From NCBI GenBank assembly GCA_019423005.1, contig JAHZCF010000087.1, forward strand, positions 1 through 11,488: DNA of 11,488 nucleotides, written 5' to 3'. The stretch's first letter is position 1; each line of letters starts with the position of its first letter. Both the position numbers and the translations under genes were made by a program. Origin of the DNA: Haemophilus sp. (lineage in GTDB: Bacteria > Pseudomonadota > Gammaproteobacteria > Enterobacterales > Pasteurellaceae). This document shows, in pieces, positions 6,129 to 11,488 of this stretch. Below the pieces are notes generated by a model. The model was given only the letters and a program-made list of their open reading frames with translations. It did not search any database and was not told where the DNA came from.

Positions 6129-6669
6129 GAAATTAATCCCAATTAACATTCTAAGTGCGGTCATTTTTCCTTTTGTTTTTTCTGCTTGTGTTTCTCAGTC
6201 TTCTGTTGATTTTAATAAACAACAAGCAGCAAAAGCCCGAGTTGAATTAGCATTAGGCTATCTGCAACAAGAGGATTTTGTTCAAGCAAAACTGAATTTA
6301 GATAAAGCCTTTGAACATGATGACCACTATTATCTTGTGCACTCGGCACTTGCGCATTTTTATCAATTACAAGGCGATACGGAAAAAGCGAAGCAAGCTT
6401 ATTTACAGGCGATTAAGTTAGATGATAAGCAAGGCGATGTGTATAACAACTTTGGTGCATTTCTCTGTGGGCAAGGTGAGTTTGAACAAGCTTATTCACA
6501 ATTTAATGCGGCCCTCGCTGCACCAAATTATTATCATCAAGCGGATACTTACGAAAACATAGCGCTTTGTGCTTTTGCTGGAAAACAAACCGATGTTTAT
6601 CAACAGGCATTGGATAAATTGCGTCAAGTTGATCCTTCTAGAGCGGAAAAGCTCCGTTCACTCAAATAA
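6127..6669 (+). CDS. pilW: Type IV pilus biogenesis/stability lipoprotein PilW (PilF-like), TPR protein
   Basis: A 180-residue outer-membrane lipoprotein of the PilF/PilW pilotin family, which helps assemble the PilQ secretin and stabilises type IV pili; in Haemophilus these pili also take part in DNA uptake. A lipoprotein signal is seen: MKLIPI, a hydrophobic core, and FSAC with the lipidated cysteine at C21. Residues from about 35 to 165 are tetratricopeptide-like helical pairs (ALGYLQQEDFVQAKLNLDKA; AHFYQLQGDTEKAKQAYLQA; NNFGAFLCGQGEFEQAYSQF). The protein is shorter than P. aeruginosa PilF (about 250), with fewer repeats. Start: ATG with GAGGAG seven bases upstream. It is 69 bases after rlmN with no terminator, so co-transcription is likely. 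An exact uptake core lies inside the signal-peptide codons. Confidence 0.85.
   Translation: MKLIPINILSAVIFPFVFSACVSQSSVDFNKQQAAKARVELALGYLQQEDFVQAKLNLDKAFEHDDHYYLVHSALAHFYQLQGDTEKAKQAYLQAIKLDDKQGDVYNNFGAFLCGQGEFEQAYSQFNAALAAPNYYHQADTYENIALCAFAGKQTDVYQQALDKLRQVDPSRAEKLRSLK
6153..6161 (+). repeat. DNA uptake signal sequence core, exact
   Basis: AAGTGCGGT followed by CATTTTT. It lies within the pilW signal-peptide coding sequence and is read as S-A-V. Confidence 0.9.
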
Positions 6670-6672
6670 TCA

Positions 6673-6701
6673 TTGCCAAAAGCCCCTTTCGACTTTAGAA
6701 T
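6673..6701 (+). promoter_or_regulatory. Predicted sigma70 promoter upstream of rodZ
   Basis: TTGCCA (6673-6678), a 17-bp spacer, and TAGAAT (6696-6701); both hexamers match consensus at 5 of 6 bases with ideal spacing. A transcript would start near 6708, about 36 bases before the rodZ ATG. It could give rodZ-ispG-hisS-yfgM expression independent of rlmN-pilW. Predicted from sequence only. Confidence 0.5.
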
Positions 6702-6743
6702 TTAGCATTTAGTTTTTTATTGCTATTTCTTTATTTTATACCT

Positions 6744-7772
6744 ATGAATACAATCCTTGAACAAACCGAAAAAACAGACATCTCCTTTGGGGATAAACTT
6801 CGTCAAGCTCGCGAAGCGTTAAATCTTTCTCTGGAAGATGCGGCAAAGGCGATTTCTTTGCGCCCAAGTATTTTGGAAAAATTAGAAAATAATGAATTTG
6901 TCCAAAAAAATGTGCCATCAACTTTTATGAAAGGATATGTTCGTAGTTATACGAAATTTTTACGTATTCCTGAGAGCGAATGGGCGCATTTGACCTTTGG
7001 TGAAGCATACAAAAATGATTTAAGTAAAAATACACGTGCGACTCGTTCAGTTAACCAATATTCTTCTCACAGCCGTTGGGTAGGCACACTCACAACAATT
7101 ATTTTACTCGCTGCTGTTGGAATGACTGGCTTATGGTGGTGGCAAAATTATCAAAAATCAAACGAAGAACGTGATAATTTAGTGCAAACCTACGTTGAAA
7201 AAGAAAAAACAGCAGAGGTACCAGTTACTCATTCGAATGAAATTCCAGTAACAGTAAATACTCAGCCTGCGGTGTCAAGCAATGAAACTACGTCTGTAGT
7301 AGAAAAAACAAATAATGCTGCTGAACCCGCTGTTTCAACGACTCAAGAAAATCAAGCTCAACCAGTAAATGCAGAAGTTTCAACCGCTGCAACTTCAGCA
7401 CCTACTATTGGACAAACTCAAGCACCTGTTGTGGAACAAACGTTACCTAACACAGAACCAACAACAGAGCAAACTGTGCCAGATACACAAAGTGCGGTTG
7501 AAAACCCCGCTATTTCTGAAGCACCAACTACAGCGAAAGGCGATCTCGTTATTGAGATCACGAAGAATTCAAGCTGGATTAGTGTGAAAGACCAAAACCG
7601 TAAAGTATTAGCGCAAAAAGAATATAAACAAGGCGAAGTTTTAACCTTTAATGGTAATGACTATGCATTGATTATCGGCGCGCCGGGTAACGTTCGCATT
7701 ACTTATAAAGGCGAAGCGTATCCGCTTACAGTTGATGGCCGTGTGGCTAAATTTAAATTACCAAAACCTTAA
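6744..7772 (+). CDS. rodZ: Cytoskeleton/cell-shape protein RodZ
   Basis: A bitopic inner-membrane protein, 342 residues from this start, that links cytoplasmic MreB filaments to the elongation machinery. Order of domains: a cytoplasmic Cro/CI-type helix-turn-helix domain (about 14-75, DKLRQAREALNLSLEDAAK), a basic juxtamembrane stretch, one transmembrane helix (about 112-133, ending in WWW), a Thr/Glu/Pro/Gln-rich periplasmic linker (about 150-265), and the conserved C-terminal RodZ domain (about 266-342, GDLVIEITKNSSWISV). The frame is open upstream to a TTG at 6720, but the ATG at 6744 is preferred because the extra residues (LFLYFIP) are atypical before the cytoplasmic domain. Neither start has a clear Shine-Dalgarno. 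ispG follows 18 bases later. The linker carries an exact uptake core encoding S-A-V. Confidence 0.93.
   Translation: MNTILEQTEKTDISFGDKLRQAREALNLSLEDAAKAISLRPSILEKLENNEFVQKNVPSTFMKGYVRSYTKFLRIPESEWAHLTFGEAYKNDLSKNTRATRSVNQYSSHSRWVGTLTTIILLAAVGMTGLWWWQNYQKSNEERDNLVQTYVEKEKTAEVPVTHSNEIPVTVNTQPAVSSNETTSVVEKTNNAAEPAVSTTQENQAQPVNAEVSTAATSAPTIGQTQAPVVEQTLPNTEPTTEQTVPDTQSAVENPAISEAPTTAKGDLVIEITKNSSWISVKDQNRKVLAQKEYKQGEVLTFNGNDYALIIGAPGNVRITYKGEAYPLTVDGRVAKFKLPKP
7490..7498 (+). repeat. DNA uptake signal sequence core, exact
   Basis: AAGTGCGGT inside the low-complexity periplasmic linker region of rodZ, read as Q-S-A-V. Such a linker should tolerate the imposed residues. Confidence 0.9.
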
Positions 7773-7790
7773 CGAATAATTTACGAAAGA

Positions 7791-8897
7791 ATGTCAGCAG
7801 TAAAACCTACTATCAAACGTCGTGAATCGACAAAAATTTATGTGGGCAATGTACCAATCGGTGGTGATGCACCGATTGCCGTGCAATCCATGACAAATAC
7901 TCGCACAACTGATGTTGAGGCGACCGTTGCACAGATTAAATCGTTGGAACGTGTCGGCGCAGATATCGTGCGTGTTTCTGTACCTACCATGGATGCCGCC
8001 GAAGCGTTTAAAATCATTAAACAGCAAGTGAATGTGCCATTAGTGGCCGATATTCATTTTGACTATCGTATTGCGTTAAAAGTGGCTGAATATGGGGTGG
8101 ATTGCTTACGTATTAATCCGGGCAATATTGGTCGTGAAGATCGTATTCGAGCTGTGGTGGATTGCGCACGTGATAAAAATATCCCGATCCGTATTGGTGT
8201 TAATGCAGGCTCATTAGAAAAAGATATCCAAGAGAAATTTGGTGAGCCAACACCAGAAGCCTTATTAGAATCAGCGTTACGCCACGTTGAGATCTTGGAT
8301 CGTTTAAACTTTGATCAATTTAAAGTGAGTGTAAAAGCATCCGATGTTTTCCTTGCGGTGGAATCTTACCGTTTACTGGCAAAAGCCATTAAACAGCCGT
8401 TGCATTTAGGTATTACGGAAGCAGGTGGCGCACGTGCGGGCTCTGTGAAGTCAGCAATTGGTTTAGGGATGTTGTTAGCAGAAGGCATTGGTGATACCTT
8501 GCGTGTCTCTTTAGCCGCCGATCCTGTAGAAGAAATCAAAGTTGGTTTTGATATTTTAAAATCGTTACGTATTCGTTCTCGCGGGATTAACTTTATTGCT
8601 TGCCCAACTTGCTCTCGTCAAGAGTTTGATGTGATCGGCACGGTGAATGCACTGGAACAACGTTTAGAAGATATTATCACCCCAATGGATGTGTCTATTA
8701 TTGGTTGTGTGGTAAACGGTCCAGGTGAAGCATTAGTGTCTGACCTTGGCGTGACCGGTGGTAATAAGAAAAGTGGCTATTATTTAGATGGTGAGCGTCA
8801 AAAAGAACGTTTTGACAACGACGCGATTATTGACCAATTAGAAGCAAAAATTCGTGCCAAAGTTGCACAACAAGATCCAAAAAATCGAATTATTTAA
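7791..8897 (+). CDS. ispG: 4-hydroxy-3-methylbut-2-en-1-yl diphosphate synthase (IspG/GcpE)
   Basis: A cytoplasmic iron-sulfur enzyme of 368 residues in the MEP (non-mevalonate) isoprenoid pathway; it converts 2-C-methyl-D-erythritol 2,4-cyclodiphosphate to HMBPP. The N-terminal TIM-barrel domain begins with PIAVQSMTNTRTTD, and the C-terminal domain supplies the [4Fe-4S] ligands C271, C274 (ACPTCSR) and C306 (IGCVVNGPGEA). E313 corresponds to the catalytic and fourth-ligand Glu (E312 in E. coli). Length and ligand positions match E. coli IspG to within one residue. The ATG at 7791 has only a weak GAAAG ribosome site. It lies between rodZ (18-base gap) and hisS (9-base gap), so it is in the same transcript. 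Expected to be essential in a bacterium without the mevalonate route. Confidence 0.97.
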   Translation: MSAVKPTIKRRESTKIYVGNVPIGGDAPIAVQSMTNTRTTDVEATVAQIKSLERVGADIVRVSVPTMDAAEAFKIIKQQVNVPLVADIHFDYRIALKVAEYGVDCLRINPGNIGREDRIRAVVDCARDKNIPIRIGVNAGSLEKDIQEKFGEPTPEALLESALRHVEILDRLNFDQFKVSVKASDVFLAVESYRLLAKAIKQPLHLGITEAGGARAGSVKSAIGLGMLLAEGIGDTLRVSLAADPVEEIKVGFDILKSLRIRSRGINFIACPTCSRQEFDVIGTVNALEQRLEDIITPMDVSIIGCVVNGPGEALVSDLGVTGGNKKSGYYLDGERQKERFDNDAIIDQLEAKIRAKVAQQDPKNRII

Positions 8898-8906
8898 GGA
8901 AAACTC

Positions 8907-10178
8907 GTGGCAAAAAATATTCAAGCAATTCGTGGGATGAATGACTGTTCCCCAACTGAATCTCCACTTTGGCAATGGATTGAAGGACAGGTTCGCCAAA
9001 TTTTAAGCAGCTACGGCTATTCAGAAGTGCGTATGCCAATCGTGGAAAGTACGCCATTATTTGCTCGTGCAATTGGTGAAGTCACAGATGTTGTCTCAAA
9101 AGAAATGTACACATTCTGGGATAATGATGAGCAATTAACACTTCGCCCAGAAGGTACAGCAGGATGTGTGCGTGCTGCGATTGAACACGGTTGGATTTAC
9201 AACAATGAACAACGTTTATGGTATATGGGACCAATGTTCCGCCATGAGCGTCCACAAAAAGGTCGTTACCGTCAATTTCATCAAGCAGGTGTAGAAGTAT
9301 TCGGTATCGCAACCCCTGAAATTGATGCGGAGCTAATTATTTTAACGGCTCGTTTGTGGAAAGCATTAGGTATTGATCAACATGTTTCTCTTCAATTAAA
9401 TTCGATTGGTTCATTAGAAGCACGTGCAAACTATCGTTCTGCATTAGTGGCTTTTTTAGAAAATCACCAAAATTTAATGAGCGAAGAAGAGAAAGAACGT
9501 CTTGTAAAAAATCCATTACGTATTTTGGATACTAAAAATCAAACATTACAAGACGTATTGGACGGCGCGCCAAAATTATTGGATTATTTAGATGATGAAA
9601 GTCGCGAGCATTTTGCGCAGTTATGCGGTCTATTAGATGCGGTTGGTATTCAATATGAAATTAATCCAAAATTGGTACGTGGTTTAGACTATTATAATAA
9701 AACCGTATTTGAATGGGTAACATCAGCATTAGGTGCGCAAGGTACTGTATGTGGTGGTGGACGCTATGACGGCTTAGTTGAACAACTTGGTGGCCACGCA
9801 ACAAGTGGTGTCGGTTTCGCAATGGGATTAGAGCGTTTAGTGCTACTCGTTCAAGAAGTGAATAAATCGATTCCGGTAAAAAGTGCGGTAGATATTTACG
9901 TTGTTTATCAAGGTGAAGGTACTACATTAGCCGCATTCCAACTCGCTGAAAAACTTCACTCAGAATTACCGCACTTAAGCACCATGTTGCATTGTAGTGG
10001 CGGTAATTTTAAAAAACAATTTAGACGCGCAGATAAGTCTGGTGCGACTCTAGCACTTGTGCTTGGCGAAAGCGAAGTGCAAAATAATCAAGTTGTGGTA
10101 AAACACTTACTTGGCGCAGCAGAACAGCAAACCATTGATGTGGACAATTTAATTGAACACGTGAAAGCCCAATTTTAA
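8907..10178 (+). CDS. hisS: Histidyl-tRNA synthetase (histidine--tRNA ligase)
   Basis: A class II aminoacyl-tRNA synthetase of 423 residues that charges tRNA-His in the cytoplasm. Visible motifs: motif 2 (about 108-132, MFRHERPQKGRYRQFHQAG), histidine-specific motif LVRGLDYY (257-263) with catalytic R259, glycine-rich CGGGRYDGL (282-290), and motif 3 GVGFAMGLERL (301-311). A C-terminal anticodon-binding domain follows from about 325 (VDIYVVYQGEG to the end). Length equals the E. coli enzyme class. The start is GTG at 8907, chosen because MAKNIQAIRGMND is the standard family N-terminus and an AAGGA ribosome site, overlapping the ispG stop, lies six bases upstream. The gene carries two oppositely oriented exact uptake cores 87 bases apart near the hinge into the anticodon domain. 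Confidence 0.97.
   Translation: MAKNIQAIRGMNDCSPTESPLWQWIEGQVRQILSSYGYSEVRMPIVESTPLFARAIGEVTDVVSKEMYTFWDNDEQLTLRPEGTAGCVRAAIEHGWIYNNEQRLWYMGPMFRHERPQKGRYRQFHQAGVEVFGIATPEIDAELIILTARLWKALGIDQHVSLQLNSIGSLEARANYRSALVAFLENHQNLMSEEEKERLVKNPLRILDTKNQTLQDVLDGAPKLLDYLDDESREHFAQLCGLLDAVGIQYEINPKLVRGLDYYNKTVFEWVTSALGAQGTVCGGGRYDGLVEQLGGHATSGVGFAMGLERLVLLVQEVNKSIPVKSAVDIYVVYQGEGTTLAAFQLAEKLHSELPHLSTMLHCSGGNFKKQFRRADKSGATLALVLGESEVQNNQVVVKHLLGAAEQQTIDVDNLIEHVKAQF
9881..9889 (+). repeat. DNA uptake signal sequence core, exact
   Basis: AAGTGCGGT in hisS, read as K-S-A-V at about residues 325-328, where the catalytic part passes into the anticodon-binding domain. Confidence 0.9.
9968..9976 (-). repeat. DNA uptake signal sequence core, exact, inverted
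   Basis: ACCGCACTT on the plus strand (AAGTGCGGT on the minus strand), inside hisS and read there as L-P-H-L. It lies 87 bases from the opposite-facing copy at 9881 and forms an inverted pair with it. Confidence 0.9.
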
Positions 10179-10196
10179 TTTTAGAAGGATAGGAAA

Positions 10197-10811
10197 ATGG
10201 CATATACCATTGAAGAAGAACAAGAACTGAATCAGTTAAAAGAGTGGTGGAAAGACAATGGCAAAGCTATTATTGCCGCTTTTATTCTTGGCGTAGGCGG
10301 GATGTTGGGGTGGCGTTATTGGCAGTCTTATCAAGCTAATCAAATTATGCAAGCGTCTGCTGAATATGATGCGTTAGTTTATACCACAAATAAAGATGCC
10401 GCAGCACAACAAGCTAAAGTGGCTGAATTTGTGAAAGCGCATGATAAAACCAGCTATGCGGTATTTAGCTTATTAGATGAAGCAAAAGGTTTTGTTGCAA
10501 AACAAGATTACGCCTCTGCTGAAAATAGCTTAAAACAAGCGATTGCTCAATCACAAGATGATATCTTAACTTCTCTTGCAGCGCTTCGTTTGTCTGCCGT
10601 GCAATTCCAACAAGGTCAATTTGATGCAGCATTAGCAAGTCTAAATCAAGTGAAAAGCCAAGGCTTTAGTGCACGTAAAGATCTTTTGGCGGGCGATATT
10701 CAAGTCGCAAAAGGCAATGTGAATGGTGCTAAAGCAAGCTTTGAGAATGCACAAAAAAGCGGTAACCCGTTAGAAAAACAAATGGCGCAGATGAAATTAA
10801 ATAATCTGTAA
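10197..10811 (+). CDS. yfgM: YfgM family inner-membrane protein (ancillary SecYEG translocon/PpiD partner)
   Basis: A 204-residue single-pass inner-membrane protein. Residues 1-22 are acidic then basic and cytoplasmic (YTIEEEQELNQLKEWWKDNGK). One transmembrane helix covers about 23-43 (AIIAAFILGVGGMLGWRYW). The remainder is a periplasmic TPR-like helical domain of the TPR_21/YfgM family. In E. coli YfgM binds PpiD at the SecYEG translocon and joins the periplasmic chaperone network; transfer of that role here is by homology. Two AGGA ribosome sites (near 10185 and 10191) precede the ATG, 18 bases after hisS. In enterobacteria bamB and der follow yfgM; here a strong terminator follows instead, so those genes are elsewhere. 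Confidence 0.9.
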   Translation: MAYTIEEEQELNQLKEWWKDNGKAIIAAFILGVGGMLGWRYWQSYQANQIMQASAEYDALVYTTNKDAAAQQAKVAEFVKAHDKTSYAVFSLLDEAKGFVAKQDYASAENSLKQAIAQSQDDILTSLAALRLSAVQFQQGQFDAALASLNQVKSQGFSARKDLLAGDIQVAKGNVNGAKASFENAQKSGNPLEKQMAQMKLNNL

Positions 10812-10822
10812 TATTCTAATTT

Positions 10823-10847
10823 AGCCCGAATTACTCGGGCTTTTTTA
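10823..10847 (+). terminator. Intrinsic terminator after yfgM
   Basis: A GC-rich stem AGCCCGA/TCGGGCT (10823-10829 and 10835-10841) with a five-base ATTAC loop, followed by a T-run to 10846. It lies about a dozen bases after the yfgM stop and should close the rlmN/rodZ-to-yfgM transcript. Confidence 0.92.
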
Positions 10848-10863
10848 TTGGATTTTTGATCTT

Positions 10864-11307
10864 ATGATTCAGAAACCTATTTTGCCGCCACCCGTCATTT
10901 TTATTGACTGTGCACTTATCATGGCATATTTGCCTAATCCTTATCCGTTCGAAATCAATGTATTAGTAGTTTATTTGATTGTATCGGTTTCTTCTGCTAT
11001 TGCTTTTTTCAGCCTTTGGCAATTCTATAAAAGTAAAGCAAATATCAATCCAATTCACTTAGAAAAAAGTGACGTGTTTGTGGTAAATGGTATTTATCAT
11101 TTTAGCCGTAACCCCATGTATTTAAGCTTAGCGGGCTTGCTAGTGGCATGGGCGTTTTATTTGCAAAGTGCGGTCAGTTTTTTAGGTATTTTTCTGTTTA
11201 TTTATCTCATCACACAATCGCAAATAAAACCTGAAGAATACTGGCTAGAGAAGAAGTTTGGTGAGTCTTATTTGGCTTATAAGAAAAAAGTCAGACGTTG
11301 GATTTAA
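10864..11307 (+). CDS. Isoprenylcysteine carboxyl methyltransferase (ICMT/PEMT)-family membrane protein
   Basis: A small integral-membrane protein (147 residues) resembling bacterial ICMT/phospholipid-methyltransferase-like proteins. Hydrophobic segments lie at about 8-23, 32-54, 87-100 and 103-119. The C-terminal half carries the family SAM-site pattern: GIYHFSRNPMYLS (76-88), EE at 124-125, FGESYLAYKKKV (132-143) and terminal RRW. The substrate of bacterial members is generally unknown, so I name only the family. The ATG at 10864 lies just after the yfgM terminator and has no clear Shine-Dalgarno. A later ATG (10921) would remove the first membrane segment. It sits alone between two terminators at a point where H. 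influenzae, as I recall it, has other genes. An exact uptake core encodes Q-S-A-V between the last two helices. Confidence 0.8.
   Translation: MIQKPILPPPVIFIDCALIMAYLPNPYPFEINVLVVYLIVSVSSAIAFFSLWQFYKSKANINPIHLEKSDVFVVNGIYHFSRNPMYLSLAGLLVAWAFYLQSAVSFLGIFLFIYLITQSQIKPEEYWLEKKFGESYLAYKKKVRRWI
11166..11174 (+). repeat. DNA uptake signal sequence core, exact
   Basis: AAGTGCGGT followed by CAGTTTTTT, within the methyltransferase-family gene. It is read as Q-S-A-V in the short loop between two hydrophobic segments. Confidence 0.9.
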
Positions 11308-11312
11308 CCAAT

Positions 11313-11343
11313 AAAAAAATCGCCTAAAAATAGGCGATTTTTT
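11313..11343. terminator. Bidirectional intrinsic terminator between the methyltransferase-family gene and sodA
   Basis: An 8-bp perfect stem ATCGCCTA/TAGGCGAT (11319-11326 and 11331-11338) with an AAAA loop, flanked by an A-run (11313-11318) and a T-run (11339-11343). It therefore works in both directions and separates two convergent genes. Confidence 0.93.
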
Positions 11344-11360
11344 ATATATTTGGAAAAGGA

Positions 11361-11488
11361 TTATTTAGCTGCACATCCGCAATCTGCTAATTTTTTAGCT
11401 AAACGCTCCGCAACGAAATCCCAGTTTACGACGTTCCAGAATTCTTTGATGTAGTCTGGACGACGGTTTTGGAATTTCAAGTAGTAAG
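11361..11488 (-). CDS. sodA: Superoxide dismutase [Mn] SodA, C-terminal end only
   Basis: Partial gene: the last 41 codons and TAA stop are visible, and the start lies beyond the right edge. The sequence begins YYLKFQNRRPDYIKEFWNVV and continues NWDFVAERLAKKL. This matches the C-terminal helical region of Mn-type SodA (E. coli SodA also has YLKFQNRRPDYIKEFWNVVNWD). SodB Fe-type enzymes have a different ending (YRNARPGYLEHFW). SodA is a cytoplasmic Mn enzyme that dismutes superoxide. The tail is longer than that of the E. coli enzyme and ends in ADCGCAAK, with two cysteines. The metal-binding residues lie outside the window, so Mn specificity rests on similarity of the C-terminus. Confidence 0.9.
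   Translation of the reverse strand, partial: YYLKFQNRRPDYIKEFWNVVNWDFVAERLAKKLADCGCAAK

Noticed and set aside
6720..6743. TTG start for rodZ eight codons upstream
   Set aside because: No ribosome site, and it would put LFLYFIP in front of a normally soluble cytoplasmic N-terminus; the ATG at 6744 gives a typical RodZ beginning.
1..11488. Novel defence, mobile or secondary-metabolism system
   Set aside because: Every substantial gene belongs to a known core family, codon use looks uniform, and I found no transposase, integrase, tRNA-linked attachment site, CRISPR repeat or toxin-antitoxin pair.

Overview
This is a stretch of core chromosome from a gammaproteobacterium of the family Pasteurellaceae, almost certainly the genus Haemophilus. 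The DNA is AT-rich. The 9-base Haemophilus uptake signal core AAGTGCGGT occurs seven times exactly (both strands), plus several one-mismatch copies. The gene order rlmN-pilW-rodZ-ispG-hisS-yfgM and the yfeABCD-pbpG block match what I recall of the H. influenzae HI0359-HI0370 region. The flanks (an rlmC-like gene on the left, an isoprenylcysteine-methyltransferase-like gene and sodA on the right) do not match that memory, so another species such as H. parainfluenzae is likely. The species call is inference.

Left block (1-3731). The last 26 codons of a plus-strand rlmC-like rRNA methyltransferase end at a bidirectional terminator. It faces the minus-strand operon yfeA-yfeB-yfeC-yfeD, a complete manganese/iron ABC importer: binding protein, ATPase and two paralogous permeases, tightly overlapped. 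The operon has a recognisable promoter with a near-perfect Fur box abutting its -35 element, so iron repression is expected.

Middle (3732-4908). pbpG, a periplasmic D-Ala-D-Ala endopeptidase, is on the minus strand and ends in a hairpin terminator before the yfe promoter. A 301-bp divergent intergenic region carries a head-to-head pair of uptake signals around a nested hairpin.

Right block (4909-10811). A plus-strand series encodes RlmN (rRNA/tRNA A2 methylation), a PilW-type pilotin lipoprotein, RodZ (cell shape), IspG (isoprenoid synthesis), HisS and YfgM (envelope and secretion chaperone network). A good sigma70-type promoter lies in front of rodZ. The series ends at a strong terminator.

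Right edge (10812-11488). A small integral-membrane methyltransferase-family gene sits alone between two terminators. It faces the C-terminal end of a minus-strand manganese superoxide dismutase gene.

I see no mobile element, CRISPR array, tRNA, rRNA or novel multigene system. The most informative non-genic signal is the set of uptake sequences: their reading frames inside genes, and their placement in flexible protein segments and a non-coding inverted pair.
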